Shown here: positions 33,706 to 43,224 of the stretch, in pieces
Numbering within the stretch: the first letter of the stretch is position 1
How the letters are laid out: each line of letters opens with the position of its first letter
Origin: Podaxis mareebaensis
Taxonomy: Eukaryota; Basidiomycota; Agaricomycetes; Agaricales; Agaricaceae
NCBI GenBank assembly: GCA_018524725.1
Contig: JAEUWP010000029.1
Location: forward strand, 1 to 64,000
Length of the DNA: 64,000 nucleotides
Reading direction: 5' to 3'
Notes under the pieces: model-generated
What the model saw: only the letters and a program-made list of their open reading frames with translations
Told to the model about the DNA's origin: nothing
The model's database searches: none
Position numbers and translations under genes: made by a program

Positions 33706-34140
33706 CGAAGGTTTTAGTTCCGCATTAAAACATGGCGATTTAAACAGGTGATGTACAGCCGTTTCCTCGTGCCTTTCTTTGCAGTGGCCTAGTGGAGGGA
33801 TCCGTGAGGTGGTGCGTAGCTCCTCTCACACAAGGACGGGCACGTTGCATGTGAGTTCGGTTAACGTTCTGCCCTAGGTGGCGCAGGCCCTGGGGTTGTT
33901 CGACTTCTGAGGGTAGTGGTTGGATATGAGTGATAGGTAGCTAGTTGACTGTAGTATTTGTGGGAGGGAGAGCAATAGAAGGAGAAAAGCAGTCCTCCTA
34001 TGTATGTAGTCTCCCGGACAATCCTACACCCCTTGAATACAACGGTATCACAGCATCAAACCCACCATCACGTCACCCAAACCTCACATTCCAAATCCAG
34101 GCCCACGTTTTTCACCTAACTACACCCAGCACTCGATCTC

Positions 34141-34636
34141 ATGGCTCGGAGCAACGGCAGACCAGAACCAGAAGTCATCATGAACGTATGTCCATCCCTT
34201 CCTTCAACCCAAACAAACTCACTCTAGATACCCATTCGACATGGACGCATCTGCCTACGAACCCGATTCCGCTTTGCCTCTCAACCCAACTCAATCCGAT
34301 TCACGATTCATGCGCACAATTCAATATATCGAGGCAGTTCGTCGACGGATTCAGCTACGTCAAGGCCCGCGTCGAAGAAGCATACAAGCCGGGTGGTATC
34401 CTCGAAAAACAGCCTACCAAAACACCTCGTGATCCCGCACTGACTACATTAAAGCGGGAGGACGTTGACCTCATCGTGCGTACACAACTTTTTCTCCCAT
34501 GCTGTAGGCTGATCGCGTTTAGATACACGAATTCGAAATCACGAGAGCACAAGCCGAAAAGGCGTTACTCCAGAACCGGGGAGACGTCACCAAGACCATC
34601 CGAGCTCTCATCACTCCCACCGCTACCGATTCGTAA
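34141..34636 (+). CDS. HYPK-like UBA protein, second copy
   Basis: Exons 34141-34185, 34338-34475 and 34523-34636 give a 98-residue protein. The N-terminus MARSNGRPEPEVIMN is followed by a segment with FVDGFSY and KPGGILEKQP. The C-terminus is a three-helix UBA-like domain (EFEITRAQAEKALLQNRGDV..IRALI) of the kind in huntingtin-interacting protein K and the alpha-NAC UBA. HYPK binds the ribosome-associated NatA N-terminal acetyltransferase and acts as a chaperone-like regulator; that role is family knowledge. The first intron is 152 bp; a shorter splice to 34227 would break frame. The two copies differ at only a few residues, and both are intact. Confidence 0.82.
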
Positions 34637-34730
34637 CAGCACTTGATGTACTTATCCACTTTCTAATACAAACGAATTAAACCAATAGATTATCATTAAG
34701 CATATCTAGCAAAAAGAGCGAGAGACGACA

Positions 34731-34825
34731 CTACAGCCTTCCTTCAGAGGACCCACCGGAAGGCGCAATCATGTTCCTCAACGTCTTAACCACACTCTGA
34801 TTCAAATTCGCATCTGTTGCAACCT
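34731..34825 (-). pseudogene. 3'-end fragment of MRP51
   Basis: About 30 C-terminal codons plus the stop of the mitochondrial ribosomal protein gene at 40983-42593, carried here by the segmental duplication. The frame is cut after the codons near gcaacct, and unrelated sequence follows. Confidence 0.88.
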
Positions 34826-35100
34826 ATATGTTTTGCCTCCATGAGCTCTCTTGCAGCGCCTCCAACCCGAGTCCGCCGGGCGAGTGCGATGAGGCGTTGA
34901 AAAACAAGGCACATCGTGAATAATCCGGTATAGAATTCATATTTCATCTGATGTAGTAGCCCCAGAGAATATTGGCCTCAGACGCTTAGAAGTACTCTTC
35001 ACATGATTGTTTCTGAATTGAAGCAGTGATTCAAAAATCCTGAACAAGAGTGGTTTGCTGCAGACTCATACATGCTAATAATAAGATATGATTCACCCCG

Positions 35101-36762
35101 CTATGGCTGGCTGGATTCTGTGTAGAATTCGTCAGCGTGTTTGTACAACTATCACTAGAAAACGATAGAGGGTAAACTCACGGAACCACGGCGTGGCTTC
35201 CTCTGGCACTGTTTGATTAGGCGCCGCGGCACGGAACGTTGAGCCGGTATCGTCGTTCCCAGTTACTTCCATACCAAATTCATCTACACCCAACTCGGAC
35301 TTCATGCCTGACCAGGTCCGATCTTGATAGGCGCTGGGTTCCTCATAAGACGAACGCGACCTCTTCAGCCGATTCGGGGTGATAGTATCGGAATTATCCT
35401 GGAGCCCACCAGCAGAAAATGTGCCAGCATTAAGTGGGGAGTCAGAGTGGGTTTTGAGGTTTGAATAGAGCAAGTTGACGAGCTGCCGTGTCTTCTGTAT
35501 GCTGTTCAAGACGTCTGTGGGTAAGGGCGGTCGGAAAATGGCAGGTACATTCTCTTCGGGCGCCGGTTTACGGAAGTATCGACGAAACTTGATCTCCGCA
35601 TTAAGGATTACCAGAAACGGGTTCAGTCGATGTGAGTTTGGGAAGCGGGGAGGGGCAAAGAAATCGGGTAGTGGATCACCCACGGGCTGAAACCCTGGAA
35701 GCGACTGGTTACGAACAATCTCGCGCAGGCGGCGACCAACACCATCTGTGGCAAAAGCGGACCCTGCACCGTAAAACTTGACATTGACAGACTCCGAAAT
35801 AATATCGCGACGATAAACGGTGAGATAGCCTCCCGCGGGCAAGAAGTGTTCAGGGTGCAATGCAACGAGTTGGAATTTTACGGGAATCTTTTCCGCATAC
35901 TGTTACTGACGTGTGAGCGAAAATAGAGATTTTGAGAGAATGACATAAGTATCACTTACTGCTCGCGAGCACAGGTCCGAAAAGGTGGGGGGTGGAATCA
36001 TCTCGGATGCTTCCGAATGCACATTTTTCCTAGACAGAGAAGCCCACCTTCTTTCTATGTCATCCTTGTTTATGGGGTCCATGAGCACGTCTAAAGTTTT
36101 GTCAGATGCCGTAACAGCGACAAATGCATAGAGATCGAGAGCCTTGTGCAATGATCGATCCACTTCAACCTGTGGGTTAACGGGAAAGATACCTATCGTT
36201 GCAAATAGTACTCACAGTTCGTTAGATTGCTCGGAGAGTTAAGGTCAAATTCTCGAGGAACGACCCGCAGCTTGAAGAGGTGATCTTCCTGGGAGATTAA
36301 GCCGGTAAATAGGGCCATCATATAAATAGTGCAGGGGTGTTTGTTACACACAATTTGCTTCTTCCCCTTTTTGGGAAGATTGATGTCAGTCTTCAAAAGT
36401 GGTTTGCCAATGGTGCAACTGTTACGTACATATTTAACCTTTCCATCTTGCTCAACGGAGCTCTTATTGCGGACAGCGTTTACCCAGTGTGCTTGTTCAT
36501 TGGTATAGCTGATAGAACCGGTAACAAAGCATGGCTCCTCTCTGGGAATCTTGTGCTTGTGCCTGGTCTCGGAATCCTTAGCTCTGGCTTGGGAACTGGT
36601 TACGGAGGCTGTCTTTTGCGTTAAGGCCGCGTCATCCGAAGGAGGTGCGCGAGGGATTGGTTCGAGTGGCTCGTACGGCTCGGGAAGGGACATGGCAGGG
36701 ACGTAGGCAAACTTGAAGTTGACGCTGAGTCGCGACTCTGGGCCAGCAGTGAGTGTGGACAT
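35101..36762 (-). CDS. HNH endonuclease-like protein (HNH_2-type), fungal multicopy family
   Basis: ATG at 36762. A Pro-rich N-terminus precedes a CFVTGSISYTNEQAHWVNAVR core. Reading on, the HNH residues can be followed as His of AHWVNAVR, Asn of SNLTN and His of DRSLHKALD, so the metal-binding motif appears conserved. A C-terminal region has LVALHPEHFLPAGG and NPFLVILNAEIKFRRY, the typical tail of this Agaricomycete family. Introns: 36216-36171 region, then donor GTAAGT after SRA (about 35960) to an acceptor before YAEKIP (about 35898), and probably a last one from 35184, giving a stop at 35101. At the first splice the canonical GT..AG choice leaves the frame off by one base, so either an unusual splice or a frameshift exists. 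Biological role of the family is unknown; nuclease activity is inferred. Confidence 0.68.
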
Positions 36763-38077
36763 CGTTCGTGAGGGACTGTCACAAAATCAATGAAAGGAGG
36801 AGTGTCTGAGAGGCGGACAACGCTATCATGGCGATTATAATTCTGCCCATTAAAGACACCTAATCGAGGGACAAGGAAAAGCAAACGGGCACATCACAGA
36901 CACGCGGTTCGGCATCTAGCTGGTTTCCACATGAGCATCCTACAGTACCGACTTCTGTGAAGGACGATTCTTATTAACCACATGATACGCAGAACTTAAT
37001 TGGGTAGGCAGCTGTCCCGATCTGCGATGATAATGACTCCAACCCTCACACAACAGTTAAGAGGGAGTACAAAGCCCTGTAGAGCTACAAGGAGTAAGTT
37101 AGGGGCCGCATACATTCGGCTGACACAATATGTTGAACCGACATCAGGACAGGGTGGAACAGACTCCATTGTAGCAACCTAGACAAAGCATTGTCGACCT
37201 AATTAGCTATATGTCGCTCTAATGATATTGCTGCCTTGCCTTAAAGTCCTCGTGAAGCATTTTGATCCAGCGGGATGTCGGCATATGGAGGTCGGTTAAA
37301 GTTTCGGTGCCCCTGCTATGATTTTGCTCCAAGTGCTTCTCATCGCTTCCATGGATTGGTTCTGATGCATACCGCTTGTGGTAAACAAAGCAAGATTATG
37401 CTAAGTGGACACAAAATGGTTACCAGATCTTAGACAACACACCGTTCTGGTCACAATTGGGGTTTATATCTCGGGTATATGAAGGTTTCTGGATAGCTAG
37501 CAAGGGTGTTACTGAGTATCGAAGATAGTTGATATAGGCCATCCATATCTTTGACTGCGGGCGAACGAATTTATGTGACCTATTGTGGCCAACACCTAGT
37601 AGATATATTGGTTCATTGGGCCTCTAAACATAGGCGTTCAGGTTCGTCTGACGGTCACCAGGAGCTCACAAGAACGACCTAAGTCAGATTCCCAGCAATT
37701 CCATGAGTCAAAATTCATTGCTAAGTTAGTCGACCTCCTGGCTCTTTTGCCTCCTCTGTGTTCAATGGAGACGCGACCATACTACTCTGTAAATGTCACG
37801 GAAGGCACTCCCTTGCTGGATTACGTATTATCGCGCCAATCTTTTTGTTAGTGGACCGCGACTGAGGACCCTTTTCTGCTTCCAGTAGATTACCTCGGCC
37901 TTTGAGTGTCCTAGCCGCATGCTCGAAATAATCCAAGTATGTCTCTGTATCAGATGTGATCGGAATCATCCACGCGAGACAATAGTGTATGCAATTCTTC
38001 ATCGATTCGTCCAAAGGAGGAAATAAAGCTCATTAAGAGCGTGACATCAGTAATGTGACAGCTGACAGCATGTGTGG
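36763..38077. other. Intergenic, no supported gene
   Basis: Contains the promoter side of two divergently oriented HNH-family genes. Short frames only. No repeat or domain was recognised. Confidence 0.6.
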
Positions 38078-38087
38078 ATATATATAC
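38078..38087 (+). promoter_or_regulatory. TATA box of the HNH-like gene
   Basis: A gatatatatact stretch about 50 bp upstream of the ATG at 38135. The leader between it and the ATG (gttgaattcgcctttggc) recurs at 57040 before the decayed third copy. Confidence 0.5.
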
Positions 38088-38134
38088 TCGTATGTTGAAT
38101 TCGCCTTTGGCAACCCTGTCGTCCTCGACCAGCA

Positions 38135-39439
38135 ATGTCCTACGTCAGAGAGCCAAAGGATCTCCTGAAGTCTAGGTCGGTCATAGTGAAGGCCCCGGTT
38201 TTCCAAGACGTCATCCCTCCTCGCGTTGAAGAAGAGTTAACGTGTTTTGTCACCCGAGCTGTCTTGCAAGCCCCTCCAACCAGAATCCGCTGGGTGAGTG
38301 CAAAAGAAGGGATGGAAAAAGAAGTTGTACGTACTCCTGTCTTCCTTGCGCTGGTAACCGACAATGCTTTTTTTGGCTAGGTCAACATGCTCCAGGACGC
38401 ATGTATTGTTGACCATGGTATTTTCCACCTGGACCATCCGTCCAACATTTCAAATGGTGGGAACTTCCGACGCATATAACATGTTACTCTAGCTGTGCTT
38501 ATGTGCAATTTAGTTGATGAATCTATTTGGAACGCGCTCGTTCGCGATGAATGCATTGCGGTGACATGTTCGTTGAAAAGCTTAAACAAGCTCCTCGCCC
38601 TAGTTGGGGACGACAATGCGTATCGTCAATATTGCTACGACAATTTCGGAAGTGATCCTGGCCGCTACATCAACGTAAGCTCTGTAAGGTCTCGAAATCA
38701 AAGGCTCTCTACTCATTTGCCTTCGCGATAGCTCATGCATCCCTCATTTTGCTTCCCAAAGTTCGACCTCATCATACTCGACCCTTCCAAATTTCCACCA
38801 TCAGGTCTCACAATCTACAGCGAAAGGCGAGGTGACAAGAAATACGTAATCGCCGAGGATGGTTGCTTGCGCGAATTTCCAGGAACTGTTTCATGCCCTC
38901 GGCCAAGGCCCTTCATGGCCCCCGGAAATCGACCCATTATCTATTCTGTTAACCCATTCTTGGTCGTTTTGAATGCATGGTGTAAGATTTCAAAGTATGA
39001 ACGTCGTAACGAACAACCTGGCCTACCACCGGACGTTCAAAAGCTCTATGACAAGACGAAACAACTGGGTGAGGCCATATTCTGGAAAGTGTCCAGGAGG
39101 CCTCTCGATGATGGAGTTGAGGAACCGTATTACAGCCCCATTGTCAGCCAAGCTCTAGCCTCAACGGGTACGGGCGTTGATGATGGTGACGATGATGACG
39201 AGGACGATGAAGTGCTATATGAACTTCGGGATCTGAACGAGAAATTACCGCAGGCGCCAAAAAAGTGGGTAGAAGCCCACAAAGCCTATGGGGAGGCCCT
39301 CATGGGTGGTCCGTTGGGTAAGTACCACCAATATTCTTCACCTCTTTTCCTTTCATGGATGACGGTATGGTTTTCAGATCACGACGCGACAGAAGAGGAC
39401 ATATCCCTTCTCGAGGAGCTCAACCGTAAGTGCAATTGA
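38135..39439 (+). CDS. HNH-like family protein with degenerate motif, intact copy
   Basis: Five exons (38135-38326, 38381-38456, 38514-38674, 38732-39317, 39378-39439) splice in frame to 358 residues. It shares with the HNH-like gene at 35101-36762 a Cys-x-Val-Thr start (CFVTRA), a HPSN segment and the C-terminal tail (FDLIILDPSKFPPSG, NPFLVVLNAWCKISKYER). The catalytic His of AHIVNA-type and the final His of the HNH are not present at the matching places, so it is probably not an active nuclease. An acidic Asp/Glu run lies near residue 290. A truncated copy lies at 32770-33705 and a decayed one near 57035-57745. Function unknown; family membership is from the shared tail. Confidence 0.72.
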
Positions 39440-40286
39440 ACCAGAGATCGTAGCATGTTGACCAGGTTCTTTTCAGTTCCTCATTAATGATGGTTCTTAG
39501 TGATAATGTACATTGTAACCCGATCGATAAGTGTTCAGAGAATAGGATGGTTCAGACCAGTTCAGACCTGATTGTTTTTCCAGCAGTCAGTTGTACCTCT
39601 ATTGCGTCATTACGAGTGGAGTGGTTCGCCGTTGCAGGGGCCCCACGAGTATGGTCAGTTTTCGAGACAATGGCTTCGGAAGCGAATAAGAAATGGGCTT
39701 AACGTTACTGATAACACGGTCCAAGGCCGAGAGTGCCTGGGTCAGGGCCCGACGCGTCAAAGGTCCTCCGGCAGATGACGGGGAGTAAAACATAAACAAG
39801 TATCATATTTTACTGTGATTGAACTAAGGACATCGTAGTAAAACTACTGGTCTCTAGTGACGAAGACATAGCAAAATTGCGAGAGGTTTCTCTGATGTAT
39901 GTGGGACACTAACAATTTCTCCAGTGCTCGAGCTTTCCTTTATATGTGCAGAAAATTTTGTGCATACATTCAATGATTTGTTTGCAGGCTACTGCCTGCA
40001 GAACATTAAAATTGTTCGACGAACACCCTTGAAATTTCCCGCTGTATACTATTTAATTGGTATGTTAGTTGCAGGCTCGCTGCGGGTCGGGTCCAACATG
40101 CACTATTCACTCCAATGCAGACACTCTGGTGAAACGCCTGAACAAATTCTCGCTTTGGACGGCTGCGGACATGTCTGCTGTTATTTTCACGCTCTAGGAA
40201 TGAGCGCTGCATTGAGGCGCCAGGGTGGCTTTAGTGACTTCAGATATGTCCTCTATAAGTACACCCTTCACGGCGTCTCCCACCCA

Positions 40287-41077
40287 ATCAAATCCCCCAA
40301 TCACGTCACCCAAACCTCATCGACATCTTCTAAATCAAGTGCCACACTTTTTTCACCCCGTTCACCCCCACCCAGTACTCGACCCCCATTTCATGGCTCG
40401 GAGCAACGGCAGACCAGAACCAGAAGTCATCATGAACGTACGTCCATCCCTTCCTTCAACCTAAACAAACTCACTCTAGATGCCCATTCGACACGGACGC
40501 ACCTGCCTACGAACCCGATTCCGCTTTGCCTCTCAACCCAACCCAATCCGATTCACGATTCATACGCACAATTCAATATATCGGGGCAGTTCGTCGACGG
40601 ATTCAGCTACGTCAAGGCCCGCGTCGAAGAAGCATACAAGCCGGGTGGTATCCTCGAAAAACAGCCTACCAAAACCCCTCGTGATCCCGTACTGGCTACA
40701 TTAAAGCGGGAAGACGTTGACCTCATCGTGCGTACACAACTTTTTCTCCCATGCTGTAGGCTGATCGCGTTTAGATACACGAATTCGAAATCACGAGAGC
40801 ACAAGCCGAAAAGGCGTTACTCCAGAACCGGGGAGACGTCACCAAGACCATCCGAGCTCTCATCACTCCCACTGCTACCGATTCGTAACAGCACTTGATG
40901 TACTTATCCGCTTTCCAATCCAAACGAATTAAACCAGTAGATTATCATTAAGCATATCTAGCAAAAAGAGCGAGAGACGACACTACAGCCCTCTTTCAGA
41001 GGACCCACCGGAAGGCGCAATCATATTCCTCAACGTCTTAACCACACTCTGATTCAAATTCGCATCCGTTGCAACCT
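40287..41077 (+). repeat. Segmental duplication, copy 2 (HYPK gene plus MRP51 tail)
   Basis: Probably the parental copy, because MRP51 is complete here. Matches 34055-34825. Confidence 0.9.
40393..40888 (+). CDS. HYPK-like UBA protein
   Basis: Exons 40393-40437, 40590-40727 and 40775-40888 encode 98 residues with the same architecture as the copy at 34141: a short polar N-terminus, the GFSY/KPGGIL segment and a C-terminal UBA-like domain. It differs from that copy by substitutions such as Val for Ala in RDPVLAT. It converges on MRP51 with 94 bp between stop codons. In animals and fungi HYPK associates with NatA at the ribosome exit; that is family knowledge. A longer upstream open frame (from 39924) has no coding support and is not used. 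Confidence 0.85.
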
Positions 41078-42593
41078 TCCCATTGCCATTGCCATTTCCA
41101 TTCCCACCGAACCCCTTCAACGTCCTCTTCGCCTTATTGTTAATCTCCTTCTGCTGCAGCCTCGCAAACGAATTCGCCCCACTCGCAGCCCCAGGAGGCA
41201 CATACTTGCCATAATGATACCTACTCGGCGTCACCGACTGATGCACCGTATATTCATACGAACCCGGTCTATAGGGATTGACCAAGTTCCTTTGAGACCA
41301 AGGGAACTCGGTAATGCACTCCGAATCCAATTTGACCGTATCCAACAACTCCTTCGGACGCATCTTATGCGCGGCGTAGGACACCACTTTCGGTACAGTC
41401 CTCACCGCCACACGTGTCATCCTAAACCCAGAAATACTCTTCTCCAATGAACCAGGGTCCTGGGGATTACCGCCTGCAACGGGAGCTTCGTTGTCAGGGT
41501 TGTACAAGGGCACCCTAACGCCAGCATTTCGAGAGTGGAGTTTAGCTACGATACCACCAAAGAGGGCTACGTAGTCTTGTGCATTGTTGTTTGTGTTCGT
41601 GTCGCTGTACCGGGCGGTGTGTTTGGGTTCAACCTGGAGGACGAGACCGGGTTGGGGTTGGGTTGTGAGGATGGAGTCAAGTGGGGAGAGGTGGGTGTAG
41701 GCTAGTGCGCCGTTGCGGTGTGGTTGGCCTTCGATCTTGTTGGATTCTGGTGAAGTGTAGTCTTTGGAGAAGTGTTTGCCGAGGAAACGACGGTGGAGTT
41801 TTTGGGAGGAGTTTTGGGAGGCGATGTAGAGGAGTAAGTCGTCTGTTTCTGATTCGAGTTGGGCGTCGATTTCTTCTTGGGTTGGTGGGGGGAGACCTTT
41901 GGCTTTGGCTGCTGCGCGGAGTTGGGTTGCGAGTCGGGAGCGATGTTGGTCTATGAGGTAGGCACGGAATTCAGGGCCGAGCTCGCGGATTTTTTGGAGG
42001 TAGCGCCGGAATTGGTGAGGAGTCATAGCTTCTATGTTCGGCTGTGCGTGGTTCCCATCCGGCTCGGAGTATGAGGCAGGTTTGGGGGGTGGACGTCTGG
42101 GACCGTACCCGCCACGTCCTTGTTTCCCATACGCGTCCAAACTACCTTCATCCGCTCTTGGTGGGGTTGTCTCTTCCGGGGGCCCGTTCCTAACATAGGT
42201 ATGCTCCGCAAATTCGGAATCAATAAGCCACTGGGTCTTGGCCTCGCCCAATCCCTTTTCCCAAGCGGCATTCGGGAAGGGGCGGGGGTGAATACCCATT
42301 TCCTCGAAGCGTTTGACGAAGCGGACTTGGGCCTCGGCATTGTTCCATTCCGTGAAATGGGCGTGGTGTTCGAAGGTGGGGAGGGAGATGTAGCTGTCTT
42401 TGTAGGGCATTGGGATGGGACGTTTGAGACCATAGTTGCCGCGGCGGGCGTAGGCTGGGGGTGCGGTGTAGGTCTGCGCGATGGCGGGATCGTAAGAAGC
42501 GAAGCGGGAGCGGCGGAGGAGTTCCGCGAAGGCGGAGGCGGGGGGCACAATGCCCTTGGCTGCGTTCGACGCACTTGCACTCGCCACCGCCAT
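40983..42593 (-). CDS. MRP51: Mitochondrial small-subunit ribosomal protein MRP51 (bS1m)
   Basis: A single uninterrupted frame of 536 residues from the ATG at 42593; the upstream in-frame codon at 42602 is GTG, so it is not used. The N-terminal block (LLRRSRFASYDPAIAQTY, GLKRPIP, SYISLPTFEHHAHFTEW) is the conserved Mrp51 signature that contacts the mitochondrial small subunit. A Pro-rich linker, an alpha-helical middle region and a C-terminal conserved part (FGGIVAKLHSR, NPYRPGSYEY, SVTPSRYHYGKY) follow, with an Asn/Gly repeat tail. The protein is needed for mitochondrial translation in yeast, where it binds leader regions. No intron seen. The gene is divergent from the transporter gene, with 675 bp between starts. 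Confidence 0.85.
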   Translation of the reverse strand: MAVASASASNAAKGIVPPASAFAELLRRSRFASYDPAIAQTYTAPPAYARRGNYGLKRPIPMPYKDSYISLPTFEHHAHFTEWNNAEAQVRFVKRFEEMGIHPRPFPNAAWEKGLGEAKTQWLIDSEFAEHTYVRNGPPEETTPPRADEGSLDAYGKQGRGGYGPRRPPPKPASYSEPDGNHAQPNIEAMTPHQFRRYLQKIRELGPEFRAYLIDQHRSRLATQLRAAAKAKGLPPPTQEEIDAQLESETDDLLLYIASQNSSQKLHRRFLGKHFSKDYTSPESNKIEGQPHRNGALAYTHLSPLDSILTTQPQPGLVLQVEPKHTARYSDTNTNNNAQDYVALFGGIVAKLHSRNAGVRVPLYNPDNEAPVAGGNPQDPGSLEKSISGFRMTRVAVRTVPKVVSYAAHKMRPKELLDTVKLDSECITEFPWSQRNLVNPYRPGSYEYTVHQSVTPSRYHYGKYVPPGAASGANSFARLQQKEINNKAKRTLKGFGGNGNGNGNGKVATDANLNQSVVKTLRNMIAPSGGSSERGL

Positions 42594-43224
42594 TCCGGGC
42601 ACTTGTGTCGTCTTGGAACGCGTCTCTACGAATTTTCTTTCGTTCCGTGTTGCGGAGTCACGTGGGTGTCGGAAGTCGCCGGGGGTTATATAAAGGGATT
42701 TTTTTGGTTGATCTGTTTCTTATAACCCAACGGCGTTCAAATTACTGTCCTGCCCACTGCCTCAAGGGCACAGTTGGAGGGAAGGACGGTCCAGACAAGC
42801 GTCGGAGAGAGAGGTCGAATTCTCAAAAACAGTCTTTGCTGATTGCTTCTCCCTCTGGTCGAGGAGCCAGGACGCAGGATCACCTGGAGCTTTTCTACAT
42901 CTCTGTGTACTACGTAGAATATACCCAGTGAGTGTCTTGTCTCTTATCAAACACGCAGTGTGGGCCTGGGATGATAATCCTGGTAAAAGAACGCAGCCCG
43001 TTCTTATTTTGATAAGGATTCTGCTAGTCTGCAGACACAATGCCCGCCTGCACGGCATCTGTTGGATGGTTGCGTATGCAGAGGTAAAGGCGAGGCTGAG
43101 GCTCACACTCCGTGTTTTTTGCATGTGTGGAGTAAAGCGTGCTGACACGATGGTTACAGGTGGAGTAGATAGGCATAGAGTAGAAAAAGAGTAGCTTCAG
43201 GGAAGCGTGGGAAAGAGTAGTTTG
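42594..43224. other. Divergent intergenic region between MRP51 and the sugar-nucleotide transporter
   Basis: Carries both promoters. A TATA-like ttatataaagg on the MRP51-proximal side (42688-42698) is present. No further gene is supported. Confidence 0.5.

Larger units (their letters stand above)
34055..34825 (+). repeat. Segmental duplication, copy 1 (HYPK gene plus MRP51 tail)
   Basis: Nearly identical to 40287-41077 through HYPK exons, introns and 3' flank and into the end of MRP51. Similarity stops abruptly after gcaacct at 34825, inside the MRP51 reading frame. Confidence 0.9.

Noticed and set aside
39924..40392. Upstream extension of the HYPK reading frame
   Set aside because: The extension is not conserved in the duplicate at 34 kb and lies in the promoter region. 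The ATG at 40393 with the 152-bp intron gives the full family domain.
42594..42602. GTG at 42602 as the MRP51 start
   Set aside because: An ATG three codons downstream (42593) fits the conserved N-terminus, and nuclear genes rarely start at GTG.
42740..42860. A tRNA-like T-arm (ggtcgaattc) in the MRP51-transporter intergenic region
   Set aside because: The B-box lacks a base, no A-box or acceptor stem pairs around it, and no cloverleaf could be drawn.
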